Source: Rhizobium sp. Root708 (GTDB taxonomy: Bacteria > Pseudomonadota > Alphaproteobacteria > Rhizobiales > Rhizobiaceae). Taken from it: a stretch of DNA of 64,000 bases. The DNA is taken from positions 186,767 to 250,766 of the forward strand of contig NZ_LMHV01000023.1 of the NCBI RefSeq assembly GCF_001429725.1. The letters run 5' to 3'. Below are positions 28,047 to 37,013 of this stretch, one piece after another (the first letter of the stretch is position 1; each line of letters opens with the position of its first letter). Under the pieces are notes generated by a model. It was not told the origin of the DNA. It saw nothing but the letters and a program-made list of their open reading frames with translations, and made no database searches. The translations under genes were made by a program, and so were the position numbers.

Positions 28047-30206
28047 CTATCTAAGCTCGATCACCGCGCAGCCGTAGCCATCGAGTGCGAGCACACCGTC
28101 CACCGCTCTTCCGGAATCGAGGAGACTGACGCCAGCGGGGACCTGCGCGAGCTCCGCGTGCTGATCGGTGTAATTCTGAATGAAGAGCAGGCGTCGCTCG
28201 GCGTTCATACGCATTGTCACTTCGACGCCTGCAGGCAGATCGGCGACAAGCGCCTCCACTCCGGCTTCGGCAAACAGGCGTTCCGACAGCGCCGCCGTCA
28301 GATCGGGCGTCAGATAGGTTCCGAGATAGACGACGCGACCCTTGCCCACGCTCCTGGACGTTGCCATCGGCACACCATCGGCATAGCGGTTCGACCAGAC
28401 GGCGATCGGCTCCACATCGCTGTCGATAGCCAGGTTTTCGTAAAAGTGCCCAGCGGTCAGTTCGCGGTTGCCAATCTTGAAGCGACGCTCACGCCTATGA
28501 GATTCAGCCGGTCTGTTCGGAGGAACCACGAGACCGCCGGATCGCTCCATGACGTCGAACAACCCCTTGGCGCCGGGCGCCGCGAGTCTGCCGAAATCCT
28601 CAACCCGCACACCCGTCAGCCTGCTCAGCGACGTACCCGGCGCAGTCTCCCGGATGACGTGATTGTTCTCATCACGCGTTCCCGTGCGGGCGCCGATCAC
28701 CACGGTTCCACCCTGCTCCGCGAAAGCCTTCAATCGCTCGGTCCAACTATCCTTCCACATTACCCAATGCGGAACGTAAAGCAGCTTGAGCTTTGAAAGA
28801 TCATCCTCGGGATGGATGAACCCGCAGGCTATCCCGCGATCGTAGCAGTACTGATGCAACAAGACCGCGTCGTCCTGCGGACTTGGCAGCCCGATCGAAT
28901 AGGTCTTGTGGGCTTCCTGGTTGTCGAAATCCGATCCCGCGATGCCGACGTCCATGCGCACGTAGGTGCCGAGGATCTTATCCTGCAACGCGGTCATTTC
29001 AGTCGCGAACTGGGTGGCCTCTTCGTAGCGATGACGCGCAACGTCGTCATGATCGATGATCCCCATCCAGTAAATCTCGGCGCCGAAATGCGCCGGTCGC
29101 CAGCGGAAGAACATCAACCCGTCGGCGCCGCGCGCAACGGACGACATCGCCATGCGTCGCATTTCTCCAGGCTCCGGCGTCAGGGTGCAAAAGCCTGGCT
29201 GGCTGCCAAATCCGGACTGTTGCTCGGGGATGATGTAATTGCCGGAGAAGCCGCGGCAGATGTCCAAGTGAAGCGCCTGGACCTTGGCATGGTTGCCGAT
29301 GCGCTGAAACTCGTCATAGAGCATGGGATAGATGTCGTAGCCGACGAAATCGAGATCGGTCGTGAACTGTCCTCGAAAGTCGATGTCGCGCAAGCCGCCT
29401 AGATTGTGGAATATGAACCACGACGGTTTGACGGCGCGAAGTATCTCGACCTGATCGTGCTGAAAACGAGCCGTCGCGAAAGCCAGGAAGCGATGGTAGT
29501 CCTGCATGTGTCCTGGGCTCGGAAAGGTCGGGCCGAAGTCGATCGGCAGCACCACGTGGTCGAAACTCTGATAAGCGGTTGCCCAGAAATCTCCACCCCA
29601 TGCATGATTGAGCTTGTCGATCGTCCCGTATTTCTCGGCGAGGAAAAGTTGAAACTCGCTCAGCGTCGCCTTCGAGAAACTTTCGGGCATGCTGGTGTTG
29701 AGTTCGTTGTCTGTCTGCCAACCGACCACGTGGGGATTGCCACGGTAGTGATCGGCCATCGCCTTGGTGATGCGCCGGCTGTGCTCTCGCAGGACAGGAC
29801 TTGCCGTATCGCAATGCTGGCGCGATCCATGGCTCATTGGCCGTCCCTTGCCATCCACCCGCAGGACGTCTGGATGAGCGACGGTCAGCCAGCGTGGCGG
29901 CGTGGCGGTCGGGGTGCACATGATCGTGTCGATGCCGCGCCTCGCGAGGACCGCGATCGCCCTGTCGAACAGGTCGAAATCGAAGCGGCCAAGTTCCGGC
30001 TCCAATATGTGCCAGGCGAATTCGGCCATTCTGACCACGTTGAAGCCGGCTTTGGCCATGCGCTCGGCATCTCGTTCCCAGTAGGTTTCGTCCACATGCT
30101 CTGGATAGTGTGGAACGCCAACGAGAAACCTGTCGGTCTTGATCGGCTTCCAGGCGGATAGGGTCGCAGATTTCTGTTCAGACACGGTCGTCAATCCTGA
30201 TATCAT
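28047..30206 (-). CDS. GH42 beta-galactosidase
   Basis: A 719-residue glycoside hydrolase of family 42. VGVPHYPEHVDETYWERDA opens the TIM barrel; the acid/base Glu is in GWQTDNELN, and the nucleophile Glu is in FFRWRPAHFGAEIYW. A trimerisation domain (LYVPHWVMWKD) and a small C-terminal beta domain follow. No signal peptide, so it cleaves imported galactosides in the cytoplasm. Its ATG overlaps the ATPase stop (ATGA at 30203-30206), which implies translational coupling; a GTG seven codons later is possible. Confidence 0.95.
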   Translation of the reverse strand: MISGLTTVSEQKSATLSAWKPIKTDRFLVGVPHYPEHVDETYWERDAERMAKAGFNVVRMAEFAWHILEPELGRFDFDLFDRAIAVLARRGIDTIMCTPTATPPRWLTVAHPDVLRVDGKGRPMSHGSRQHCDTASPVLREHSRRITKAMADHYRGNPHVVGWQTDNELNTSMPESFSKATLSEFQLFLAEKYGTIDKLNHAWGGDFWATAYQSFDHVVLPIDFGPTFPSPGHMQDYHRFLAFATARFQHDQVEILRAVKPSWFIFHNLGGLRDIDFRGQFTTDLDFVGYDIYPMLYDEFQRIGNHAKVQALHLDICRGFSGNYIIPEQQSGFGSQPGFCTLTPEPGEMRRMAMSSVARGADGLMFFRWRPAHFGAEIYWMGIIDHDDVARHRYEEATQFATEMTALQDKILGTYVRMDVGIAGSDFDNQEAHKTYSIGLPSPQDDAVLLHQYCYDRGIACGFIHPEDDLSKLKLLYVPHWVMWKDSWTERLKAFAEQGGTVVIGARTGTRDENNHVIRETAPGTSLSRLTGVRVEDFGRLAAPGAKGLFDVMERSGGLVVPPNRPAESHRRERRFKIGNRELTAGHFYENLAIDSDVEPIAVWSNRYADGVPMATSRSVGKGRVVYLGTYLTPDLTAALSERLFAEAGVEALVADLPAGVEVTMRMNAERRLLFIQNYTDQHAELAQVPAGVSLLDSGRAVDGVLALDGYGCAVIELR

Positions 30207-31345
30207 TTGTCGATGATTGCCTTGCGGGCGCTGATCGTGCGTCCGCCGTCAGGCGCGAAGAGATAGAGTTCAGCGGGGTCGAGCTTCAGCGTCACCGATT
30301 GGTCGTGCTTGAAGGGCGCGACATAGCTGAGTTGAACAGTGATGTTGCCGGTGCCGCTTTCGGAAGCGACCGTCCTGAGGTCGCCGGCATCCACATAGAG
30401 GATCGTTTCCCGTCCGAGATGTTCAACGAGACGGATTACGCCGCTGAGCGCACCGGCCGCACCGTCGGTCACGACCGAGATGTTTTCCGGGCGCACGCCG
30501 AGCGTCACCGTCATGCCTTTTTGCAGCGGTCCCGGATGTGACAACTCAACCGTGACCGGCGCCAGACCGGGCGCGGACACGCGCGCGGCACGACCGGAAA
30601 CCTCGTCGACGGTTACGGATAGAAAGTTCATTCTCGGAGCGCCGAGAAAACCGGCCACGAACAGATTGTCCGGATTGCGATAGAGCTCCAGCGGCGATCC
30701 GACCTGTTCGATCACGCCCTGGTTTAGCACCACGATGCGACTCGCCATCGTCATCGCCTCGACCTGATCATGCGTTACGTAGACCATGGTCGCACCAAGC
30801 TCGGCATGCAGACTGGAGAGCTCCACGCGCATCTGTGTGCGCAATGCCGCGTCGAGGTTGGACAAAGGTTCGTCGAACAGGAAGACATCAGGTGAGCGTG
30901 TAATCGCCCGGCCGATCGCGACGCGCTGGCGCTGCCCACCGGACAGTTGCTTCGGCCTCTTCTCCAGTTGATCCGTGATCCGCAGGATTCGAGCGGCGCG
31001 CTCAACCGCCGCATCGATCTCGGCCTTGGGGCGCTTCGCCATACGAAGACCAAAGCCCATGTTTTCGGCCACGGTCATATGCGGATAGAGGGCGTAGGAC
31101 TGAAACACCATGGCGATGCCGCGATCGCCGGGCTCCTCCCGGCTGACGTCACGTCCGTCGATGAGGATCTGACCTGACGTAATCCCTTCCAGGCCCGCGA
31201 TCGTCTTGAGCAAAGTGGACTTGCCGCAGCCGGATGGACCGACCATGACGATGAACTCACCTTCCTCGACAGCGAGGTCAATCCCGCGCAGCGCGTGGTA
31301 GGCACCGTAACTCTTGTTTATCTGTCGCAGTTCGAGGCTGGTCAT
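30203..31345 (-). CDS. Sugar ABC transporter ATP-binding protein (CUT1, UgpC/MsmK type)
   Basis: A 380-residue ABC ATPase: Walker A GPSGCGKST, Q-loop VFQSYALYPHMTV, signature LSGGQRQRVAIGRA, Walker B VFLFDEPLSNLD, switch VTHDQ. The C-terminal TOBE/MalK-type regulatory domain (residues about 235-365) marks the CUT1 class. It works with the two permeases and the solute-binding protein upstream in the operon. Confidence 0.95.
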   Translation of the reverse strand: MTSLELRQINKSYGAYHALRGIDLAVEEGEFIVMVGPSGCGKSTLLKTIAGLEGITSGQILIDGRDVSREEPGDRGIAMVFQSYALYPHMTVAENMGFGLRMAKRPKAEIDAAVERAARILRITDQLEKRPKQLSGGQRQRVAIGRAITRSPDVFLFDEPLSNLDAALRTQMRVELSSLHAELGATMVYVTHDQVEAMTMASRIVVLNQGVIEQVGSPLELYRNPDNLFVAGFLGAPRMNFLSVTVDEVSGRAARVSAPGLAPVTVELSHPGPLQKGMTVTLGVRPENISVVTDGAAGALSGVIRLVEHLGRETILYVDAGDLRTVASESGTGNITVQLSYVAPFKHDQSVTLKLDPAELYLFAPDGGRTISARKAIIDK

Positions 31346-31397
31346 GCTTCCTGGCTCTCTGCTTTTGAAGGTTTGGTTTCGAAATAGCCGGCGGTGT

Positions 31398-32249
31398 TCA
31401 TCCCTTGACCGCTCCCATCGTCAGGCCGGCGATGAAGTGCCGCTGCATAAGGAAGAACATCACCACGGGCGGCACGGCGACGACGATCGTGCCGGCGGAA
31501 ATGAGGTTCCAGGCCGAGACCCACTCGCCGCGGAGGTTGGCAAGGCCCGCTGTCACCGGCTTGACGGAGTCACTCACTGTCAGCACCACGGCCCAGAAGT
31601 AGTCGTTCCAGATGAAAGTGAAGAGCAGGATGGCGAGCGCCGCCAGAGCCGGTCGCACGAGCGGCACCGCGACGTGGATGAGCGTCTGGAAGGGCGTTGC
31701 ACCCTCGGCCCGTGCCGCCTGGAACAACTCGTCGGGAAGTGCTGCGATGAAGTTGCGCATAAAGAGCGTCGCAAATCCTGTCTGAAAAGCAACGTGGAAG
31801 ATGATCAGCGCCGTTGTCGTATCGATCAGATCGAGCCGCACCATCAGGTCACGCACGGGGATCATCATGATCTGGTGCGGCAGAAAATTGCCGCCGACGA
31901 ACAGGGCAAAAATCACCATGTTGCCGGGAAAACGATAGCGTGAAAGGACGTAGCCCGAGAGCGTGCTCAACACCAGGACTCCAAGGACTGACGGTATGGT
32001 GATCGTCAGGCTGTTGATGAAATACCGGGTCATCGGCGTCTGGGTGAAGACAGCCTTGTAGTTGTCGATCAGGCCGAACTCGGTCGGCCATCCCCACAGG
32101 TTGCCGCCCATGACGTCGGCCGTCGAGCGAAAGGACGTCATGATGATCGCGAAAAGCGGGCAGAGCCAAAGAAGCAGAACGACCAGCACAAGAAGAAGAT
32201 AGAACCGGCGGCGCCAGATGGCCGCCTCTGGAATTGGACGAGGATACAT
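31398..32249 (-). CDS. Carbohydrate ABC transporter permease (MalG-like)
   Basis: A 283-residue inner-membrane permease with six segments. The EAA loop is ARAEGATPFQTLIHVAVPLVRP, and FLMQRHFIAGLTMGAVKG is the usual CUT1 C-terminus. Its ATG at 32249 shares one base with the stop of the upstream permease (TGATG), so translation is coupled. Confidence 0.93.
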   Translation of the reverse strand: MYPRPIPEAAIWRRRFYLLLVLVVLLLWLCPLFAIIMTSFRSTADVMGGNLWGWPTEFGLIDNYKAVFTQTPMTRYFINSLTITIPSVLGVLVLSTLSGYVLSRYRFPGNMVIFALFVGGNFLPHQIMMIPVRDLMVRLDLIDTTTALIIFHVAFQTGFATLFMRNFIAALPDELFQAARAEGATPFQTLIHVAVPLVRPALAALAILLFTFIWNDYFWAVVLTVSDSVKPVTAGLANLRGEWVSAWNLISAGTIVVAVPPVVMFFLMQRHFIAGLTMGAVKG

Positions 32250-33133
32250 CAGCCACCCCTCTCTTCCGTTCGGATGATCCGCGACAGGTACCAGATGATG
32301 AATGCCGCCATGATCACGAACAGGACCGATGCGATGGCCGCGCCATATCCGAACCGATAGGAAAAGATCGACTGTTCGAACATCTGGTATGCAAGGACCG
32401 ACGAGGAGCCGAACGGGCCGCCGCGTGTCATCACCGACACCATGTCGAAGGACCGGAGCGCACCGACGACGGTCACAGCGATCGCGATGAAGGAGACCTG
32501 CGTAAGTTGCGGGAGAACGATATGCCAGAGCATGTTCCATCCCCGCGCGCCATCGACGCGTCCCGCCCCGATAAGCTCTTCGCTAAGATTGTTGAGGCCG
32601 GCGAGGTAGAGGACCATGCAGAAAGTGACCTGAGGCCAGAGCGCCGCTATGACGATAGCGACGGTCACGAAATGCTCGTCCGAAAGCACTGCGGGGGCAA
32701 CCGCTCCGAAGGCCTTGAAGATCAGCGCGAGAAGTCCGAACTCCGGCGTGTAGACCCAGGTGAAGACCACACCGACGGTGACGGACGCGAGAACGAGCGG
32801 AATGAAGAACAGCGACTTCAGAAAGCGCATGCCGCGGATCTTCTGATTGACGAGCAATGCGATCGCCAATCCAAGCGGCGGCGCCGCCATGAACATTACG
32901 AGCCAGATCAGGTTGTTTTCAAGTGACGTGTAGAACTGCGGGTCATTGTAAAGCTCGACGTAATTGCCGAACCCGATCCATGTCATCGGCCCAAAGCCGT
33001 CCCAATCGTGGAGACTGATCCAAAGACTTCTGACGGCCGACAGAAGGATGACCGTGAAGAACAGGATAGTAGCAGGAGCGATAAGCAAAGTCGGGGTGAG
33101 CCACCAACGCTGGCGGCGCCATAACATCAACAT
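32249..33133 (-). CDS. Carbohydrate ABC transporter permease (MalF-like)
   Basis: A 294-residue permease, six membrane segments, EAA loop GRVDGARGWNMLWHIVLPQL. Partner of the MalG-like protein. MLMLWRRQRWW start; an ATG two codons later is possible. A hairpin at 33160-33183 separates it from the solute-binding gene. Confidence 0.93.
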   Translation of the reverse strand: MLMLWRRQRWWLTPTLLIAPATILFFTVILLSAVRSLWISLHDWDGFGPMTWIGFGNYVELYNDPQFYTSLENNLIWLVMFMAAPPLGLAIALLVNQKIRGMRFLKSLFFIPLVLASVTVGVVFTWVYTPEFGLLALIFKAFGAVAPAVLSDEHFVTVAIVIAALWPQVTFCMVLYLAGLNNLSEELIGAGRVDGARGWNMLWHIVLPQLTQVSFIAIAVTVVGALRSFDMVSVMTRGGPFGSSSVLAYQMFEQSIFSYRFGYGAAIASVLFVIMAAFIIWYLSRIIRTEERGG

Positions 33134-33159
33134 TGTCCGGAACCTCGTATGGGGGAGAA

Positions 33160-33183
33160 GGAGCGGAACCGCGATTCCGCTCC
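33160..33183 (-). other. Intercistronic hairpin after the sugar-binding protein gene
   Basis: A 9-base perfect inverted repeat GGAGCGGAA / TTCCGCTCC with a 6-base loop, 20 bases past the stop of the solute-binding gene and 27 bases before the permease start. This position is typical of hairpins that stabilise or partly terminate the transcript so that binding protein outnumbers permease. Confidence 0.55.
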
Positions 33184-33202
33184 CCGGTCGCCGGGAGGAG
33201 AG

Positions 33203-34477
33203 CTAGATCTTGTAGGTACGCTTGCGAGTACCTTCGAGCCGCTGAAGGATCGCCTGGCGTCGCTCTGGCTTTGCCATGAACTCCTGGAACCCGACGAGGC
33301 CCGCCTGCGCCATATCCGGATCGCTGTCGCGGTCGTAATATTGCGAGGTTCCCTTGACCTGCTTTAGCGATTCGACCGCGGCATTCACCAGCGGGTCCTT
33401 GCTCGGCGGAAGGTCGTTGCGCGGCGGAACGTTGCCGCCCGGCTCCAGATATGTTGCAAGGTTTTCCGGCTTGTAGAAATACGCGAGGAACTCGCGGGCG
33501 CCCTGCTTGTTTTTGCCATTTGCCGGAATATGCACCGAGTTCAGTGAGAATTCCTCGAACCTTGGAACCTTGGCATCGAGGATGGGGAATGGTGCAAAGG
33601 ACAGCTGCGGCAGATCCGCCTCCGTAAAGGCCGCCCGGAGGAAGGCCCCGAGATTCATCATCCCGGCCTTCTTTTGCGCAAGCAGAGCCGCCGCTTCCTG
33701 CCAGCCGAAGGAGGTGTGATTCTGCGTGAACACGTCCTTTTTGATCATGGCTTCCCACTGATCGAAGACCGGTGTCAGTGCCGGGTCGAGATAGCTCATC
33801 TGGCCATCCATCAACGCCATGTGCTTCTCAAGGCCGTTGATGCGAAGATTCATCTGGTCAAACCAGCCGGCAGCCGGCCACAGTTCCTTGGTGCCGATGG
33901 CGACCGGCGTCAGTCCCGCGGTCTTCGCCTTATCGCAATAGGCCCCGAACTCCTCGGCACTCGTCGGCACGGTCAGCCCGTTCTGATCGAAGACATCCTT
34001 GCGGTAGAACATGCCCCAGAGCGTCCCACCTGTCGGCAGACCATATTGCCTGTTGTCGACCGTTACCGCGCCCGCGCTTGCACCGAGAACGTCTTTGTAC
34101 TTCTCCTTCTCGAACAGGTCGGAGATGTCGTCGAACAGACCGCGCTTGACGAATGCCCGCATGCGATTGCCCGAAAACCAGAAGCAGACATCCGGCGCTC
34201 CTGCCACGAGATAATTCCGGATCGCGGTCTTGTGGGCCTCGTGATCCATGTTGTTGATCACAACCTTGGTGCCCGCCTCCTTGCTGAAATCCTCGGCGAT
34301 CTTCTTCAGCGCCTCAAGCGCCTTGCCATTGCTCTCGGCGGAAATCACATTGATCTCTTGAGCTTGCGCGATGGCGGGGATCGGAAAGCTTCCCGAGATA
34401 GCGGCGGCGGACGCGAGGCCCGCGCCTTTCAGAAAACTGCGGCGCGTAGGCGCCGGGAACTGCTTGAAATATGCCAT
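33203..34477 (-). CDS. Extracellular sugar-binding protein, Tat-exported
   Basis: A 424-residue family-1 solute-binding protein with a twin-arginine signal (TRRSFLKGAGLASAAA, cleavage after AIAQA). Start at 34477 after GGAGGAG. The core shows VAGAPDVCFWFSGNRMRAF and a C-terminal lobe with NVPPRNDLPPSKDP. First gene of the operon that ends with GH42 and the fusion oxidoreductase; a galactoside ligand is inferred from the hydrolase. Confidence 0.93.
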   Translation of the reverse strand: MAYFKQFPAPTRRSFLKGAGLASAAAISGSFPIPAIAQAQEINVISAESNGKALEALKKIAEDFSKEAGTKVVINNMDHEAHKTAIRNYLVAGAPDVCFWFSGNRMRAFVKRGLFDDISDLFEKEKYKDVLGASAGAVTVDNRQYGLPTGGTLWGMFYRKDVFDQNGLTVPTSAEEFGAYCDKAKTAGLTPVAIGTKELWPAAGWFDQMNLRINGLEKHMALMDGQMSYLDPALTPVFDQWEAMIKKDVFTQNHTSFGWQEAAALLAQKKAGMMNLGAFLRAAFTEADLPQLSFAPFPILDAKVPRFEEFSLNSVHIPANGKNKQGAREFLAYFYKPENLATYLEPGGNVPPRNDLPPSKDPLVNAAVESLKQVKGTSQYYDRDSDPDMAQAGLVGFQEFMAKPERRQAILQRLEGTRKRTYKI

Positions 34478-34621
34478 TGAACTCCTCCCAGTTGAGCTGA
34501 TCAACACGTCTCGGCGACCGTCCTCCAAAACGGTGATACCGAGCATTCAACGTGCCGATCGCGTCTTTACGAGTTGATCGACGGGGCGAAGTTATGCATA
34601 GATCAAACAACGTCGCAATAG

Positions 34622-34638
34622 TTTATTTACAAAATAAA
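34622..34638. promoter_or_regulatory. Palindrome, probable ROK operator
   Basis: TTTATTTACAAAATAAA is a perfect inverted repeat (7-base arms, 3-base spacer), very close to the TTATTT...AAATAA pattern known for NagC/Mlc-type ROK repressors. It lies 12 bases before the GTG start of the ROK gene and about 145 bases from the sugar-binding gene start, so it could mediate autoregulation and, by looping or with a second site, control the operon. Confidence 0.6.
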
Positions 34639-34649
34639 GGAACTCGGTC

Positions 34650-35828
34650 GTGAAGCTCAAAGGCGATCCAACGACTGCCCGTGCTCTCAATCGCCGCCTG
34701 ATCTTGAACCTGCTCCGTCAGGACGGGCCCAAGAGCCGCGCGGAACTGGCAATCATCACGAGGCTGAGCCCGGCCGCCGTGACGTTCGTGGTTGCCGACC
34801 TCGTGGAAGAAGGCGTCGTCACCGAAGGCGAAGCCGTTTCGGGCTATACCGGCCGACGGCCCATTCCCGTGCAAATCAATTACGGACATGGGCTCGCGAT
34901 CGGCTTCAAGCTGATGGCCGATACCGTGGAATGCGTGGCAACCGATCTCGCAACAAATCCCCTCGCCGCCCTCAGGGTTCCGATGCCGAGCAAGGCTCCC
35001 GATGACGTCGCCGATCTGCTTGCGACAACGGTGCCGAAACTCGTCGCCCTCGCCGGGCGCCAGGACGCAAGGCTCACAGGCATAGGAATATCGATGCCTG
35101 GCGTCATCAATCATGAGCAGACCGTCTGCATAAAAAGCCACCGCTTCGGCTGGAACGACGTGCCCCTGGCATCGCTGCTGGCGGCGCGCGTCAATGTTCC
35201 CGTCTGGCTCGAGGACGATACGAATGCCTATGCGATTGCTCAGCAGTTATTCGGCCTTGGACGACAGCATCGCGACATGGCGGTCTTGGCCGTCGGCGTT
35301 GGAATAAGTTGCGCGCTCGTTATCGACGGCAAGCTCTATCGAGGCGCGAACGGCGCAGCCGGAAAATTCGGGCACACTCTCTACGAAGAGAATGGCCGTC
35401 CGTGCGAATGCGGCAAGCGCGGCTGTCTGATGGCCTATCATTCCGAAGCTTCCATGCTGCGACGCTGGCGCGAGGCGAATGGCGAAGGGCCGGACCTCAG
35501 TTTGCGTGACCTACGTCATGCGCTCGCCGCCGAAGATCCGACCGCGGTGAAGATCGTCGAGGAGTCCGGCCGCGCAATCGGCACGGCGCTCGCCAATCTC
35601 GTGAACGTGACGGACCCCGAAGTCATCGTGGCGGGCGGAGAAGCAGTTTCCCTCGGGGAGCACTTCCTGGTACCGCTACGCGAAGCGTTGGCCCGCCGCA
35701 CATTTCGCACGCCCCCCGCGATCCTTCCGGACTGGGAAGACAATTCGTGGGCGCGCGGTGCCGCGGCACTCGTAACCCAACGCATGTTCGATTTCGAATC
35801 CTCAGGCGGTGTCACAAGTGCCGGTTAG
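34650..35828 (+). CDS. ROK-family transcriptional repressor
   Basis: A 392-residue ROK regulator. N-terminal winged HTH (SRAELAIITRLSPAAVTFVV), then a sugar-kinase-like domain with GIGISMPGV, LEDDTNAYA, and the zinc/His-Cys motif GHTLYEENGRPCECGKRGC. GTG start after AAAGGA. It diverges from the galactoside operon and is the likely repressor; the effector is probably a sugar bound in the ROK domain. An intrinsic terminator follows. Confidence 0.93.
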   Translation: MKLKGDPTTARALNRRLILNLLRQDGPKSRAELAIITRLSPAAVTFVVADLVEEGVVTEGEAVSGYTGRRPIPVQINYGHGLAIGFKLMADTVECVATDLATNPLAALRVPMPSKAPDDVADLLATTVPKLVALAGRQDARLTGIGISMPGVINHEQTVCIKSHRFGWNDVPLASLLAARVNVPVWLEDDTNAYAIAQQLFGLGRQHRDMAVLAVGVGISCALVIDGKLYRGANGAAGKFGHTLYEENGRPCECGKRGCLMAYHSEASMLRRWREANGEGPDLSLRDLRHALAAEDPTAVKIVEESGRAIGTALANLVNVTDPEVIVAGGEAVSLGEHFLVPLREALARRTFRTPPAILPDWEDNSWARGAAALVTQRMFDFESSGGVTSAG

Positions 35829-35921
35829 GCAGCGGCGAAGAGAGCATCCAGGAAATGATACCTGCGGCAACTGATCCGACAGACTGCTTCGCTCTCGTTT
35901 AAAGTCCGCACCTAACGCGTC

Positions 35922-35946
35922 CCCGCCTCAACAGCGGGTTTTCTTT
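35922..35946 (+). terminator. Intrinsic terminator after the ROK gene
   Basis: Stem CCCGC / GCGGG with a 7-base loop followed by TTTTCTTT, about 94 bases after the ROK stop. A textbook rho-independent terminator for plus-strand transcripts. Confidence 0.75.
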
Positions 35947-35981
35947 GTGATCGGCATATCGCACAGCGCAAGCTATCGCCC

Positions 35982-36713
35982 TCAACAGCCAGTGAAATGC
36001 TCTTCGAGAGCAAGCAGACCCGCGAAGATGACGATCGAGAGGAGCCACCCGAGAACCACGTCGGAGGTGTAGTGAGCACCGACCGCGACCCGGAGAAATG
36101 CGGTTGAAAGCGATGCAAGGATTGCTGGCGGGGCGATCCAGGCACGGTAGCGGGGCGGAAGCAGTATGAGCAAGCAGATCAGCCAGCCTGCTCCGGACGC
36201 CTCCCCCGAGACAAAGGAGCAATTGGCCTGGCATGTGCCGTGGAAGGACCCGGCCGGCATGAACCGGTTGCCACCGCCGAACAGGTCGGTTCCGCTCGGC
36301 CGCGGCCTGCCCGAATGGCCCTTCAAGATGAGGTTGGTGATCAGTCCCGTGCCAAGCACCAGACTTATCAGCGACAGCCACAGTCGCCGGATTGCAAGTC
36401 GATCGCGAAACTGCCGCGAGACGCGCGCCGCGATCAAGCATGCCACGATGATCGTGGCGGCGGCGAAAGGCAATGCGTAAAGGAACCAGCGAAGCGCCGT
36501 GATCGATGGCAACTGGTTGAGGGCGAAGTAACCGCAGGGCTTAGCAGCCGTGGTGCCGACACACAGAGGACCACTGAAAAAATATGCAGATATGCGGACG
36601 TCGATCATCGGCCAGGCATGGAAGATCGACAACAGCAGCGCCCATAGCGAGGCAAGGATGAAAAATCGGTCTGCATAAGTGCGCTGGTTTGAAACCGCGG
36701 ATAACGTGGTCAT
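35982..36713 (-). CDS. PAP2-family phosphatase (LpxE-like)
   Basis: A 243-residue inner-membrane phosphatase. PAP2 motifs: KGHSGRPRP, then SFVSGEASG and RVAVGAHYTSDVVLGW with the catalytic His. The middle motif has Glu where PSGH normally has His, a variant to note. Divergent from an EptA-type transferase, which suggests lipid A or phospholipid head-group remodelling as with LpxE/EptA pairs. The start is uncertain; ATGs at 36782 and 36854 are in frame. Confidence 0.82.
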   Translation of the reverse strand: MTTLSAVSNQRTYADRFFILASLWALLLSIFHAWPMIDVRISAYFFSGPLCVGTTAAKPCGYFALNQLPSITALRWFLYALPFAAATIIVACLIAARVSRQFRDRLAIRRLWLSLISLVLGTGLITNLILKGHSGRPRPSGTDLFGGGNRFMPAGSFHGTCQANCSFVSGEASGAGWLICLLILLPPRYRAWIAPPAILASLSTAFLRVAVGAHYTSDVVLGWLLSIVIFAGLLALEEHFTGC

Positions 36714-37013
36714 TTCGAAACTTTCAATGAAATTCTCTCGGGCCTTATTCCGCCCTTCCCTGACAGGGGCCTGAACGGCCATGGGGAAGAAGTGCGCGGG
36801 GAAGCCGACCGGGTCGCAAGAGCCGTCGTTTTCTCCTGATGAGAGGCCATCCAAAACGTTCGCACGCCGGTACCGGTTGTTTTCCAGTGTCCACAGGGGT
36901 CGGCGTTATTCAGGTAGCTGTCAGGTTCATCAGCGATGCGGTTCGAACTGGCTCGGTCTGAAAGACTCGCCCGAGCAACCCGTCAGGCCAGCATCAAGAG
37001 ATACAATCAGGCA
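36714..37013. other. Intergenic region of the divergent phosphatase and transferase genes
   Basis: Three hundred bases holding the promoters of both genes. Open frames run into it from both sides without good ribosome sites, so neither start is certain. No operator recognised. Confidence 0.45.
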
